64,000 bases of DNA from Robiginitalea biformata HTCC2501 (GCF_000024125.1 NC_013222.1:1590501-1654500), one strand, 5' to 3'. Shown: positions 25,591 through 34,832, counted from the stretch's first letter. Numbers and translations: made by a program. Notes: generated from the sequence alone by a model not told the origin.

Positions 25591-26109
25591 ATGGTTGTTT
25601 TTGTAGACATGGATGAGGTGCTGGCCGATACCTACGGGGCGCACATCGAACGATTCAACAAGCGGTTTGGCGCCACCTTAAGCAGGGAACAGTGCATGGG
25701 GGGCGAAGTCTGGCAGCAAATTCCCGAACACCGGGAAACCCTGTGGCAACATTACTTCGAACCCGGTTTTTTTCGTGACCTCCGACCGCTTCCCGACAGC
25801 CGGGAGGTGCTGGAAGAAATCGTGTCCAGGCACCAGGTCTATATTGCCTCAGCCGCTATGCAGTTCCCGGATTCCCTGAAAGAGAAACACGAATGGCTCG
25901 ACGAACATTTCCCTTTTATCCACTGGCGCAACCGGATCCTTTGCGGGGACAAGCACATCCTGCGCGGGGACGTACTCATCGACGACCGAAGCCACAACCT
26001 GGAGAAGTTCCAGGGGCGGAGTATCTTGTTTACTTCCCCGCACAACATCCACACTACCGGGTTTGAGCGGGCGGATAATTGGCAGGAGGTCCGGGCTAAA
26101 CTGCTATAG
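25591..26109 (+). CDS. 5'-nucleotidase, deoxy (NT5C-type HAD phosphatase)
   Basis: 172 residues from the ATG at 25591; an upstream in-frame start is possible but reads as non-homologous. HAD motif I VVFVDMDEVLADTY (nucleophile Asp, acid Asp), motif II YIASAAMQ, and motif IV VLIDDRSHNLEKF. FVDMDEVLAD is characteristic of the 5'(3')-deoxyribonucleotidase group, which dephosphorylates dNMPs. Cytoplasmic. It sits alone between divergent and same-strand genes. Confidence 0.9.
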   Translation: MVVFVDMDEVLADTYGAHIERFNKRFGATLSREQCMGGEVWQQIPEHRETLWQHYFEPGFFRDLRPLPDSREVLEEIVSRHQVYIASAAMQFPDSLKEKHEWLDEHFPFIHWRNRILCGDKHILRGDVLIDDRSHNLEKFQGRSILFTSPHNIHTTGFERADNWQEVRAKLL

Positions 26110-26168
26110 CGGCATAAATTCTTTATCTTTAGTAGAATAGAACGGGGGACGAACCAATTTCCACGCAC

Positions 26169-27581
26169 ATGCTTCGACTACTGAATTTATTGGCAGCCTG
26201 CTTGCTGCTTGCAGGGGTAATGGGCTATAGCCAGCCTCCAGCCCAATGGCTCCAGGGCATGGAAGGAATTGCGGCCGGGGAGCTGACCGTCCCGGAAAAC
26301 CACGATGAACCCGGTGGCAGGCAGATTGCGATCACCTATGCCGTCATCCAGTCGCCGTCCGGCGATTCGGGGGTTCCGCCTATCGTATTTTTCTCAGGGG
26401 GGCCCGGGGGTAATTCCCTGGTACCGGGCCTGGTGGGTTTCATGCAAAACCACCCGTTCCTGCAGGACCGGGATATCGTGTTGTTCGACCAGCGGGGCAT
26501 TGGGTTGTCTTCCCCCCTCCCGGATATGTCATTTGCTTCCTTCGATGTACTGGCGGCAAATGCCAACCCGGAAGAAGAGCTGGGGCTCACAGCTGCCATG
26601 ATCTCCGAATACCAGGAGAAATGCAAGCGTGCCGGGATCCGGCCGCGATTCTACAACAGCCTCCAGAGTGCCCGTGATGTTGGCCGGTTGTTCGACCACC
26701 TTGGATACGAACGGTATATCCTCTTCGGCGGATCGTACGGGACCCGGCTTGCACGCATCGTACAGGATATGTACCCGGACCGGATTGCCGCATCCATACT
26801 GGACTCACCGGCTCCCCTGAGCGGGGATTTTCTGCTAAATCGCCTGGATAGTTATTCGCTCTCCCTGGGCCGCATCCTCTCCTATTGCCGGGAAAAAGAA
26901 GCATGTAATGAACAATACCCGGATCTCGAGGCCGACTACCTGGCGGCCATCGCGAAACTCGAAAAAGAACCCTTACAGGTCATTTTCCGCGATTCCCTGG
27001 ATTTTTGGGTGAATGCCCAGGACGGGGTCTACCTGCTCCGCCGTTTGCTCTACCAGGACAATGCCCGGGAAAAAGCCCCTGAATTGATCCGGGAACTGCA
27101 GGGTGAAGGCGGGCCCGTCCTCCGGGACGTACTCGATTTTGAATACGAACTCACCGGCGGGTTGAACCTGAGCATGCTCTTGTCTGTGGAGCGGTTTGAA
27201 AATTTCAACCCGGGGAATACCGGGGAGGAACTGGATGCCGCTTATGAAGCCTATCCGCTGATCCCTGTTCCCCTGGGATTCTTCGACGCCTTCTACAGGG
27301 CCGGGATGGACTGGCACCAGGCCCTGCTGCCCATGCCCGAACGCAAATTCGAACCTTCGGCTGTACCGACCCTTCTCTTTGTGAATCGCTACGACCCGGT
27401 CACCCCCCCTGCGAACGGCTACCTCTTCCTGGAGGACCTCAGCAACGGCCACCTATTCATCCTCGATGAAGGCGGCCACGGCGGTGGCAACCAGGAATGC
27501 AAGGCGTCGGTTATCCGCAATTTTATGAGGGATCCGCATACTCTGCCGGACACCTCCTGCCTGAACCTCTATGAGGAATAG
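26169..27581 (+). CDS. Secreted alpha/beta hydrolase, S33-like peptidase
   Basis: 470 residues with a signal peptide (about 1-20, VMGYSQ). The S33 elements are FFSGGPGGNSL (oxyanion loop), DQRGIGLSS, and the nucleophile elbow GGSYGTRL (Ser189). Asp409 (NRYDPVTPP) and His437 (DEGGHGGG) complete the triad. The C-terminal part resembles the TAP-like C-terminal region of proline iminopeptidase relatives. Probably a periplasmic aminopeptidase or esterase; substrate unknown. Confidence 0.88.
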   Translation: MLRLLNLLAACLLLAGVMGYSQPPAQWLQGMEGIAAGELTVPENHDEPGGRQIAITYAVIQSPSGDSGVPPIVFFSGGPGGNSLVPGLVGFMQNHPFLQDRDIVLFDQRGIGLSSPLPDMSFASFDVLAANANPEEELGLTAAMISEYQEKCKRAGIRPRFYNSLQSARDVGRLFDHLGYERYILFGGSYGTRLARIVQDMYPDRIAASILDSPAPLSGDFLLNRLDSYSLSLGRILSYCREKEACNEQYPDLEADYLAAIAKLEKEPLQVIFRDSLDFWVNAQDGVYLLRRLLYQDNAREKAPELIRELQGEGGPVLRDVLDFEYELTGGLNLSMLLSVERFENFNPGNTGEELDAAYEAYPLIPVPLGFFDAFYRAGMDWHQALLPMPERKFEPSAVPTLLFVNRYDPVTPPANGYLFLEDLSNGHLFILDEGGHGGGNQECKASVIRNFMRDPHTLPDTSCLNLYEE

Positions 27582-27715
27582 TCGGAGTCGGTGAATATCC
27601 GGCCCATGCCGGCGGCCGTTCGAATATTTTCCATAACTTCCCTGTTGCCCGGCCTGACCCGTAGCGGTATTCCGGGAATCGAATTGCCTGACAGTAAGAA
27701 CAAACCAACCAACCG

Positions 27716-29050
27716 ATGAAACGATTTCCGGATACCCTGGTGATCATGCTGGGGGGCATCCTCCTGGCCTGGATCTTTACCTATATCATTCCCTCAGGCG
27801 TTTTTGCGCGAATCACCGACCCGGAGACCGGCAATACCCAGGTGGTGGCCGGCTCGTATAAGCAGATCGAGGCAGATGCCCCGGGGGTATTCGACCTGCT
27901 GCTGGCAATCCCCGAAGGGATCATCGCCCGGGCCGACCTGATTGTGCTGATCCTGTTGATAGGGGGGAGCTTTTATGTCATTGAAAAAACCGGGGCCCTC
28001 GGGCAGGGGTTGCAGCGGGTCGTGGACCTGCTCAAAGGTCGCGAAGTAATGGCCCTGGTCCTGGTATCCCTTTTGTTTGCCGCAGCCGGCGCCACCATTG
28101 GCCTGCAGGAAGAAATTATTGCCCTGGCCCCCATCCTGATCCTGTTTGCGCGCTCGATGGGCTATGACGCCTTTGCAGCCCTGGGCATCAGTTATGGTTC
28201 GGCCGTCCTGGGGGCGGCATTCAGCCCGATCAACCCTTTTGCCGTTGTTATTGCCCAGGAGGCTGCCGAGTTGCCGCTGCTTTCAGGCAGCGGGTTTCGC
28301 CTGGTCGTCCTGGGGCTCGCCTTTGTGCTCTGGACGGGGGCGATGGTCCGGTATGCCCGGAATAACCGGGTGCCGAAAAAGGCCATCGAAACGGAGGGCA
28401 ACCGGCTGACCCCGGGGAGTATCCTGATCCTGTGCCTGCTCGTCGCCACCTTTGTCTGGGTCACCTACGGCATGTTGCAATGGGGGTGGTACTTCAATGA
28501 ATTGTCCGCGGCATTTTTCGGCCTGGGGGTTGTTGCCGGACTGGTCGGGAAGCTCGGCCTGAACGGTACGGGCCGTGCTTTCGCCGCGGGGTTCCGGGAG
28601 ATGATATTTGCCGGGGTGGTTATCGGGCTGGCGCAAAGTATTACCATCCTTTTGGAGAACGGGAAGGTTATTGACAGTGTGGTCTACGGACTGTTTACCC
28701 CCCTGCAGGACCTGCCGCAGGGTATCTCTGCCCTGGGGATCTATGGCGCCCAGGCACTGTTGCATTTCCCGGTTCCCAGCTACTCCGGTCAGGCCGTACT
28801 GACCCTGCCGGTCCTCACCCCGCTATCGGACCTGATCGGGATTTCCCGGCAGACCTGCGTGCTGGCTTACCAGTACGGGGCGGTGAATATGGACCTGATT
28901 GTACCCACCAATGGGGCGCTTATGGGCATCCTGGCGGTGGCGGGTATTTCCTATGACAAGTGGATCCGGTTTATCTGGAAGCCGGTCCTGCTGCTCTTTG
29001 CCCTGGGTGGGGCCGCCATTATCACGGCCATCCAGATCGGATACGCCTGA
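27716..29050 (+). CDS. YfcC-family carrier (C4-dicarboxylate/basic amino acid type)
   Basis: 444 residues with about 11-12 membrane spans and the opening MKRFPDTLVIMLGGILLAWI. The segments ADLIVLILLIGGSFYVI, GATIGLQEEIIALAPILI and FSPINPFAVVIAQ are family features of the YfcC/arginine-ornithine carrier group. The substrate cannot be inferred; peptide-derived amino acids are plausible because it follows an S33 peptidase. The stop is only 6 bp from the stop of the convergent gene. Confidence 0.85.
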   Translation: MKRFPDTLVIMLGGILLAWIFTYIIPSGVFARITDPETGNTQVVAGSYKQIEADAPGVFDLLLAIPEGIIARADLIVLILLIGGSFYVIEKTGALGQGLQRVVDLLKGREVMALVLVSLLFAAAGATIGLQEEIIALAPILILFARSMGYDAFAALGISYGSAVLGAAFSPINPFAVVIAQEAAELPLLSGSGFRLVVLGLAFVLWTGAMVRYARNNRVPKKAIETEGNRLTPGSILILCLLVATFVWVTYGMLQWGWYFNELSAAFFGLGVVAGLVGKLGLNGTGRAFAAGFREMIFAGVVIGLAQSITILLENGKVIDSVVYGLFTPLQDLPQGISALGIYGAQALLHFPVPSYSGQAVLTLPVLTPLSDLIGISRQTCVLAYQYGAVNMDLIVPTNGALMGILAVAGISYDKWIRFIWKPVLLLFALGGAAIITAIQIGYA

Positions 29051-29056
29051 GCCGGA

Positions 29057-30874
29057 TCAGCGATCGTAGAACGGGATATAACCCTCCCACCTCCAGGGGG
29101 TGTAGGTGTCTTTCAGCGCCAGATGCAACAGGTCCCTGAAGATCCCTTCTGCGTTGTCGCTGTTGGCCAGGATCATTATGCCTTTACCGGCCCGGGGAAA
29201 GACGATGGTGTAGTGCTGGAAGCCATTCCCGTGGCCTTCCTTAAATAGCCCGGGCCCGTGCGGGGTTTCCAGGTAGCCCCAGCCCATGGCATACCCGAGT
29301 CCGATCCCGTCGTACCGGTCCGTTTGCTCTCTGGCGCCTTCCCCGAATTGTTTGACCGAGCGAATCCGGATTTGCCGGCTGAACAGCCGCCCCCAGCTTT
29401 CAGGTTGCAGGATCTCCCGCTTCAGTACGCCTTCCAGGAACCGGGCGTAATCCGCAGGGGTGGTCTCCAGCGTACTGGCCGAGCGCGGTTCGTTGTCGGT
29501 ATCCTTTTTATAGGCGGTCCCGTCTGCCCGGTGTCCTACGGCGTAGTTTCGGGCAAATGGTTCCTTCCATAAATAGGCGGTATCCGACATGCCCAGGGGT
29601 TTAAAGATGTACTCCCGGGCCAGTTCCTCCAACGGCTGCCCGGTGATTTTTTCAAGGACCACCTGCAGGTAGACCAGGCCTTCCCCGGAATACCGGTACT
29701 CCTCCCCGGGTGTCCCGTGAACCCGCAATTTTTGGTCGGGTTCAAACCAGCGCCAGTTGGGGAACCCACTCGTATGGGCCAGGCACATGCGGGCCGTGAT
29801 AGCCGGATACACCGTATCGCCTTCCAGGTTGGAATAATCATCGTGCCATTTGGTCTGCGGGGTGTATTCATGGATTTTTTTAGGCAGGTAGGACTCCAGG
29901 GGCGTATCCAGGTCAATCACCCCCTCTTCGACTAATTTCATGACCAGGACCGCAAAAACCGCCTTACTCAGGGAGGCGCCGTACATATTTGATCCGACCT
30001 CCAAATGCAGCCCCCGCGGGGCATCCCGGTACCCGAATGTTTCCTGGTATACCGGGGTTGCCTCATTGAAAACGGCAACTGCCAATCCGGTTACGCCCCC
30101 GGCTTCGGCCAGCTCTTTAATCTGTCGCGTAAGTTCGGCCGCGGAAATCCGGCTGCCATCCAGTCGTTCGATAGCCTTGGACCGCCGGATGCCGTCCAAC
30201 CTTTCAATTGTGCCTGCCCGGTGGTTGGCATCCCATTGCCCGGCTAGTGCCTGGCCTTGTGCAGGGAGGGACTGGGTAGTAAGCGCAAACCCTGCAAGCA
30301 GGATGGTTTTCAGCGTTTTTTTCCTTCCGCTGCCCAGGAAGGGGATGGCCGGGTAGAAGCATTTGCGGGATCGAAGCGCATAGATGATGTTGGCAAAGGT
30401 GATGGCGATGCAGAGTGGGATTACGGTAATGAAGAAAACGAACCCGTAGCCTTCCCAGGTCAGCAGGGCGGCAAAAGATGCCAGGTAGAGGAGCAGGACG
30501 GTGATCTGGAAGTTGATCACCTGTGCCCCGTGCCGGTAGTATAGCGGGTGGTCTTCCCGCTTGTGGATCCAGAGGAAAAGCGGCAACAGGACATTCAGGA
30601 ACGGGATAAACAACCCCAATAGGGGGGTGGCGTGTATCAGGAGGAGCCATTTGGCCTGAATGGTTTCCTCCCGGGGGTTGTCGATTGGCATCAGGTCTTC
30701 CACCTCCACGGAGAGGGCGGCGGCCAGGAGTTTTACGGTTTGCAGGTGGGGGTTGACGTCCCCCTTTTCGATCCGCTGGATGGTTCGTACCGTAACCTGG
30801 GTTTTGCCCGCGAGTTCCTCCTGGGAGAGTCCCTGTTTTTTGCGTTGGTAGATTAAGTTTTCGCCAAGTGTCAT
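29057..30874 (-). CDS. Fusion: XRE HTH + DUF4870-like membrane domain + serine hydrolase (beta-lactamase-like)
   Basis: 605 residues from the ATG at 30872-30874. Residues 1-62 are an XRE-type helix-turn-helix (LSQEELAGKTQVTVRTIQRI). About 74-170 holds membrane spans of DUF4870 type (KWLLLIHATPLLGLF, then a HKREDHPLYYRHGAQVINFQ loop). About 185-206 (KKTLKTILLAGFALTTQS...PAQ) looks like a complete signal peptide or a further span. About 245-590 is a class C beta-lactamase/penicillin-binding-like domain with S301-x-x-K304, Y395-SG (in place of YxN) and H548-GN. HTH-DUF4870 and secreted serine hydrolases are normally separate, so this is a fusion. It may act as a membrane-bound regulator with an outside sensor or enzyme. 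A -7 box lies 30 bp upstream. Confidence 0.83.
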   Translation of the reverse strand: MTLGENLIYQRKKQGLSQEELAGKTQVTVRTIQRIEKGDVNPHLQTVKLLAAALSVEVEDLMPIDNPREETIQAKWLLLIHATPLLGLFIPFLNVLLPLFLWIHKREDHPLYYRHGAQVINFQITVLLLYLASFAALLTWEGYGFVFFITVIPLCIAITFANIIYALRSRKCFYPAIPFLGSGRKKTLKTILLAGFALTTQSLPAQGQALAGQWDANHRAGTIERLDGIRRSKAIERLDGSRISAAELTRQIKELAEAGGVTGLAVAVFNEATPVYQETFGYRDAPRGLHLEVGSNMYGASLSKAVFAVLVMKLVEEGVIDLDTPLESYLPKKIHEYTPQTKWHDDYSNLEGDTVYPAITARMCLAHTSGFPNWRWFEPDQKLRVHGTPGEEYRYSGEGLVYLQVVLEKITGQPLEELAREYIFKPLGMSDTAYLWKEPFARNYAVGHRADGTAYKKDTDNEPRSASTLETTPADYARFLEGVLKREILQPESWGRLFSRQIRIRSVKQFGEGAREQTDRYDGIGLGYAMGWGYLETPHGPGLFKEGHGNGFQHYTIVFPRAGKGIMILANSDNAEGIFRDLLHLALKDTYTPWRWEGYIPFYDR

Positions 30875-30903
30875 ACTATTCGTTTTACGGGGTTTCGTCT
30901 CCG

Positions 30904-30911
30904 CAAAGCTA
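30904..30911 (-). promoter_or_regulatory. Putative -7 element for the HTH-hydrolase gene
   Basis: On the minus strand TAGCTTTG matches TAnnTTTG, 29 bp before the start codon at 30874. Confidence 0.4.
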
Positions 30912-31027
30912 CTTCCCCATCCCGGACAGCACCACGACATTTCAATGTCATCTGGCTGTCATTCGCTTGTTATACGGGTGTTTCGCAAGGGTTTCCACGG
31001 AAAATTCGATGGCAGTCGGCGTGTCAT

Positions 31028-31486
31028 TCAGAACCGGATCAACAATTCCAGGGTACGCCCCGGTTGTTCTCCGTTTACCCAAAGCGTGTCGATTGCAAGG
31101 CTGTCTGTAGGCACGGGGCGCAACTCCTGCGTAAAGGTTTCCAAGAGCTGGTCGGCATCTTCTCCCAGGGCGATGTCTATCCGCCCCTCCACGGCTTGCC
31201 AGGTGCCCCTTACGATGGTATCCAGGCGGTATTCCCCATACCGACCGGGCCGTTCCAAACGGTGCAATTCGGCATTGCCCCCCGCTGCAAGTACATAGCG
31301 CTGCGAAACATTCCGGGAGGTCTGGCCCGCTTCCCGGATCAGGTACTGGCCGGCATAGGCCAGCGTCCAGGGATTGGGTTCGGCCTTTTTCTCTTCTTTG
31401 CAGCCGAAAGGAAGGGAGCATGCCGCTGCGAATAAAATGATCAGGAGCCTGGACGGTTTTTTTATGAATGACTGGAGTTGGGGCAT
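31028..31486 (-). CDS. Small lipoprotein of unknown function
   Basis: 152 residues. The signal peptide LLIILFAAACSLPFGC ends in a lipobox Cys followed by KEEKK, consistent with membrane retention. The mature part (LAYAGQYLIREAGQ...YVLAAGGNAELHRL...TIVRGTWQAVEGRIDIAL) looks like a small beta-sheet domain akin to NlpE/lipocalin-like sensors, but I cannot assign it. It is preceded by a perfect palindrome (31499-31517) 12 bp before the start codon. Same strand as the HTH fusion gene, 153 bp upstream of it. Confidence 0.72.
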   Translation of the reverse strand: MPQLQSFIKKPSRLLIILFAAACSLPFGCKEEKKAEPNPWTLAYAGQYLIREAGQTSRNVSQRYVLAAGGNAELHRLERPGRYGEYRLDTIVRGTWQAVEGRIDIALGEDADQLLETFTQELRPVPTDSLAIDTLWVNGEQPGRTLELLIRF

Positions 31487-31498
31487 GCTTGTTTTCTC

Positions 31499-31517
31499 AA
31501 CGCGTAAAATACGCGTT
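31499..31517. promoter_or_regulatory. Palindrome upstream of the 31028-31486 lipoprotein gene
   Basis: AACGCGTA (31499-31506), 3-nt AAA, TACGCGTT (31510-31517): a perfect 8-bp inverted repeat followed on the plus strand by more Ts. On the plus strand it looks like a terminator, but no plus-strand gene ends nearby. Relative to the minus-strand gene it could be an operator or a 5'-UTR hairpin. Confidence 0.5.
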
Positions 31518-31565
31518 TTTTACCAACCCCTCAAGCGGGAATGGGCCCGGGGAGCGACGAAATGG

Positions 31566-31640
31566 CTGTTCCGTCGGCCGGGGGGCTGTTCCGACGGCCG
31601 GAGGGCTGATCTGACGTCCGGGGGGCTGATCCGGAGGCTG
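31566..31640. repeat. Degenerate 20-bp tandem repeat, about 3.7 copies
   Basis: Units begin at 31566, 31586, 31606 and 31626 with consensus CTG(T/A)TCCGACGGCCGGGGGG. G/C-rich, just beyond the 3' end of the DUF1697 gene (stop at 31650). Confidence 0.75.
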
Positions 31641-31649
31641 ACTCCCATT

Positions 31650-32198
31650 TTAAGAAGGTTCCCCGCCGGGACCGGTCTCTTCGGGCAGCATCCCAAGTAA
31701 TTTCTCGACCGTATTCCGGTTCCTCGCGGTTATTTGCGTTCCGGGAAAAACCCGGTCCATTTTGGATGCCAGTTTGGAACGCCCGATACCGTCCGGGGCA
31801 CGGAGGTAGGCAACGCGTCCCGTTAACGCCCATTGTTCCGAATGTGCTCGCAACTCCTCGGCCAGGTCCCGATTGACGGTTTCAGGTTCCCGGTCCAGGA
31901 AGAAGAAGTGCACGGTTTTTCCGGCATCGTCCCGAAACGGATTGGCGGCAGCTGCCTGCCGCAGCTCTTCCGGGCTTAGGGCGAGGACCCAGGGACTAAA
32001 GCCGAAGTTTTTTTCGATCAGCTCCCCGATACGTGTTTCAGGAGGACCCGGAAAGTCAAAAACCAGGTTGCCGCTTTGTATATAGGTTCGGACGGCTGCA
32101 AAGCCGTCGGCTTCCAGAGCCTCCCGCAATTCCTTCATGGGCACAATATGCTTGCCGCCTACGTTGATACCTCTTAGTAATACGACCCAGGTTTTCAC
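31650..32198 (-). CDS. DUF1697 domain protein
   Basis: 182 residues with a GTG start at 32196-32198 overlapping the MFS stop by 4 bp (GTGA), a translational-coupling arrangement; a longer in-frame extension runs antisense-free through the MFS gene in another frame and is rejected. It opens VKTWVVLLRGINVGGK and contains TYIQSGNLVF, the DUF1697 signature, and later RDDAGKTVHFFFLD and GRSKLASKMDRV. Cytoplasmic, function unknown. Confidence 0.9.
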   Translation of the reverse strand: MKTWVVLLRGINVGGKHIVPMKELREALEADGFAAVRTYIQSGNLVFDFPGPPETRIGELIEKNFGFSPWVLALSPEELRQAAAANPFRDDAGKTVHFFFLDREPETVNRDLAEELRAHSEQWALTGRVAYLRAPDGIGRSKLASKMDRVFPGTQITARNRNTVEKLLGMLPEETGPGGEPS

Positions 32199-33376
32199 GG
32201 TTTGGTGGTTTTTTGGCGTTCCGACCACAGGCCGATCAGCCCCAACAAAGGCCCGGCGGCCAGGATGGCAAATATGCCAAAGCCCCCTTCCCGACCCTGT
32301 AGTGCGGTGAGCAACTGGATACTGATTATCGTGATGGAAAACCCGATACAATTGACAATGGTGAGCGCGGTTCCTTTCAGGGCCGGGTGGGCCCGCTGCG
32401 CCACCAGGGTGGAGAACAACGGGGAATCCGCGACGACCATAAACCCCCAGAAGAGGAGGAACCCCAGAAAAACGGGCCAGGAGGCCGCGGCGGCAAGGGG
32501 CAGCGCCAAACAGCACACCCCGGAGAGGAAGAGGGCTGTGGCGGCTGTGGCTCTGGTGCCCAGTTGCCGGGACACCTGGCCGGAAACCACGCAGCCCAGG
32601 CCGCCAATCCCGATAACGGCAAACGACAGGCTGGGGACGGAGGCGGCAATTCCCGGGTGCTTTTCCAGGTATGCAGCGAGGAGTAGCGGGACAAAGGCCC
32701 AGAAGGCGTAGAGTTCCCACATATGCCCGAAATAACCGAAGGCTGCCGCCCGAAAATTGCGGTCCGAAAAGATCCGGAAAAAGCCCGAGAAGTCCGGGCC
32801 GCTGCCGGGCCGCCGATACGGGCCGTCGGCTACGGTTGCCCAAAGCAGGACCCCGCCCAGTGCGGCCAGGGCCGAAGTGGCAACCAGGGCATACCGCCAG
32901 GGGAGGTCGGCGCCCAGGCCCCGGACCAGGTGGGGAAAGGCCGTGCCGAGGACCAGGGCCCCCACCAGGAACCCCAGGGAGCGCCCCAGCTTTTTATCGA
33001 AGTAGTCCGCGGCAATTTTCATGCCCACGGGGTAGATGCCCGCCAGGAAAAACCCCGTGGCGAAACGAAAAGCGAGCAGGCTGGCCATGCCTTGTTCCCC
33101 GGGCAACATCCCCAGGTTGCAGAGGGCCCCGGCCAGGGCGCTGAACAGGAAAACCCGGGAAGGGGAAAAGCGGTCGGCCACTGTCAGGATAGCAAAAGCC
33201 AGCGTACCGCTGATAAATCCGAACTGGACGGCAGAAGTCAGATGGCCGACATCGTTCGGGGACAGGCCGAATTCCCGGACCAGGTCCGGCATCACCGCGT
33301 TGCCTGCAAACCACAGGGAGGTACAGCAAAACTGCGCGAATACGATGACGGGCAGGATGTGACGGGCAGGTTTCAC
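32195..33376 (-). CDS. Major facilitator superfamily transporter
   Basis: 393 residues with about 12 membrane spans. The loop after span 2 (TVADRFSPSRVFLF) has the MFS signature position, and LAFRFATGFFLAGIYPVGMKI lies in span 4. The sequence resembles a YfeR/NarK-unrelated sugar- or drug-type MFS family; the substrate cannot be assigned. Between an M20 peptidase gene 15 bp upstream and the coupled DUF1697 gene. Confidence 0.85.
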   Translation of the reverse strand: MKPARHILPVIVFAQFCCTSLWFAGNAVMPDLVREFGLSPNDVGHLTSAVQFGFISGTLAFAILTVADRFSPSRVFLFSALAGALCNLGMLPGEQGMASLLAFRFATGFFLAGIYPVGMKIAADYFDKKLGRSLGFLVGALVLGTAFPHLVRGLGADLPWRYALVATSALAALGGVLLWATVADGPYRRPGSGPDFSGFFRIFSDRNFRAAAFGYFGHMWELYAFWAFVPLLLAAYLEKHPGIAASVPSLSFAVIGIGGLGCVVSGQVSRQLGTRATAATALFLSGVCCLALPLAAAASWPVFLGFLLFWGFMVVADSPLFSTLVAQRAHPALKGTALTIVNCIGFSITIISIQLLTALQGREGGFGIFAILAAGPLLGLIGLWSERQKTTKP

Positions 33377-33391
33377 GCAGCGGTTTCCCGA

Positions 33392-34819
33392 TTAGTCCAG
33401 CTCCCGGATGAGGTGGTAGGTGAAACCGATGATTTCCGCATAATTCTCTTTGGAAATTTTTTCGTCAATCCCGTGGAAACGGCTGGCGTTCTCCGGGCTG
33501 AGCCGCATGGGGTAGAACCTGTACACATCTTCGGAAATGCCGTAAAAATAACGGGCATCCGTTCCCCCGCCAACCAGGCTGGGAACCACTACGGCTTCGG
33601 GAAACAGGCCCCGGATGGTCCGCTGCAATACCCGGAAGCCTTCTGAATCGATTTTAGATACCGGGGAGGGGTTGGTCAGGAAGCCCGTCGGCTCCACCCG
33701 GATGGTGTCGTGGACGGTGCTTCGGATGTGTTCCTCGACGGTTTCAATGGTTTCCCCCGGCAGGATCCGGAAGTTGATGGTGGCGCGCGCTACCGTAGGG
33801 ATCACGTTGTTTTTAACGCCCCCGGTGATGATGGTCGGGGCAGTGGTGGTATGTGCATTCATCGCCTCGAGGATGGGACCGTCCAGCAGCCACGGGTTGG
33901 CAAAGGCCACCCGCTGGGCAAACGGCAGCTCCGGGCCCATATAGGCCAGGGTATGGTTGATGGGCTCTACCATTTTATACGGCCGCTGGTTGTTCTCCAG
34001 GTCTACAATGGCCTGGGCCAGGATGCCGATGGTGTTTTCTTTAGGGGGCTGGGAGCTGTGTCCGCCTCCGGTTTCCACCACCAGGTCAAAGGAGGCAAAC
34101 CCCTTTTCGGCCAGGTTGATCACGGCTACGGGCGCATCTACCCCGGGTACGAGGTCCTGGGCCAGATACCCCCCTTCGTCCACAGTCATCAGCGCTTCAA
34201 CGCCCTGCTCTTCCAGGTATTCCGCAATTTTGGCGGCCCCGTTGCTGCCGCCCACCTCCTCGTCGTGACCAAAGGCCAGGTAGATGGTCCTGCCCGGCTG
34301 GTAGCCCTCGCCCAGCAGGAGTTCCACGCTTTCCATGAGGGCCATGAGGGTACCTTTATCGTCCATCGTCCCGCGTCCGATCACGTACTCGTCCGTAATA
34401 GCGCCTTCGAAGGGTCCGGCCTCCCATTCTTCCAGGGTAGGCTGGTCTACGGGGACCACGTCCTGGTGGGACATAAAGATGACGGGCTTCTTGGCCTGGT
34501 CGGAGCCTTCCCAACGATACAAAAGGCTGTATTCGCCGATCAGCGTGAGTTCCAGGTTTTCATGCACCCGTGGGAAAACGGAATCCAGGAATTTGTGGAA
34601 GCCCTTAAAAGCGGCCGAATCCGGTTCCGCTTCTTCGCTTACGGAGATCGTCGGGAAGGTAATAGCCCCGGCCAGGCGGTCGTAAATGCCGCTGGGCAAT
34701 TCAGGTTGTGCCAGGGGTTCCGCATCGATCTGGCGGGATTCCAGCGTGAAGGCATTAAAGAGCAATACCGCTGCAAAAATCAGGATGAGGGCAAGGAGTA
34801 CGAGAAGGATTTTTTTCAT
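33392..34819 (-). CDS. M20 family metallopeptidase (carboxypeptidase S-like), membrane-anchored
   Basis: 475 residues. An N-terminal hydrophobic helix (LLVLLALILIFAAVLLF) looks like a signal anchor. Metal-site motifs: MSHQDVVPVD, GRGTMDDKGTLMA, FGHDEEVGGSNGA and TVDEGGY. The dimerisation domain is inserted around residues 225-335. The pattern and length resemble yeast carboxypeptidase S/PM20D1-like enzymes, which release C-terminal amino acids or cleave N-acyl amino acids. Head of a three-gene set with MFS and DUF1697. Confidence 0.92.
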   Translation of the reverse strand: MKKILLVLLALILIFAAVLLFNAFTLESRQIDAEPLAQPELPSGIYDRLAGAITFPTISVSEEAEPDSAAFKGFHKFLDSVFPRVHENLELTLIGEYSLLYRWEGSDQAKKPVIFMSHQDVVPVDQPTLEEWEAGPFEGAITDEYVIGRGTMDDKGTLMALMESVELLLGEGYQPGRTIYLAFGHDEEVGGSNGAAKIAEYLEEQGVEALMTVDEGGYLAQDLVPGVDAPVAVINLAEKGFASFDLVVETGGGHSSQPPKENTIGILAQAIVDLENNQRPYKMVEPINHTLAYMGPELPFAQRVAFANPWLLDGPILEAMNAHTTTAPTIITGGVKNNVIPTVARATINFRILPGETIETVEEHIRSTVHDTIRVEPTGFLTNPSPVSKIDSEGFRVLQRTIRGLFPEAVVVPSLVGGGTDARYFYGISEDVYRFYPMRLSPENASRFHGIDEKISKENYAEIIGFTYHLIRELD

Positions 34820-34832
34820 GGTTGATTATCAG

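Noticed and set aside
32723..33646. 307-codon plus-strand ORF opposite MFS and M20 genes
   Set aside because: Antisense, Pro/Gly/Arg-rich, no domain.
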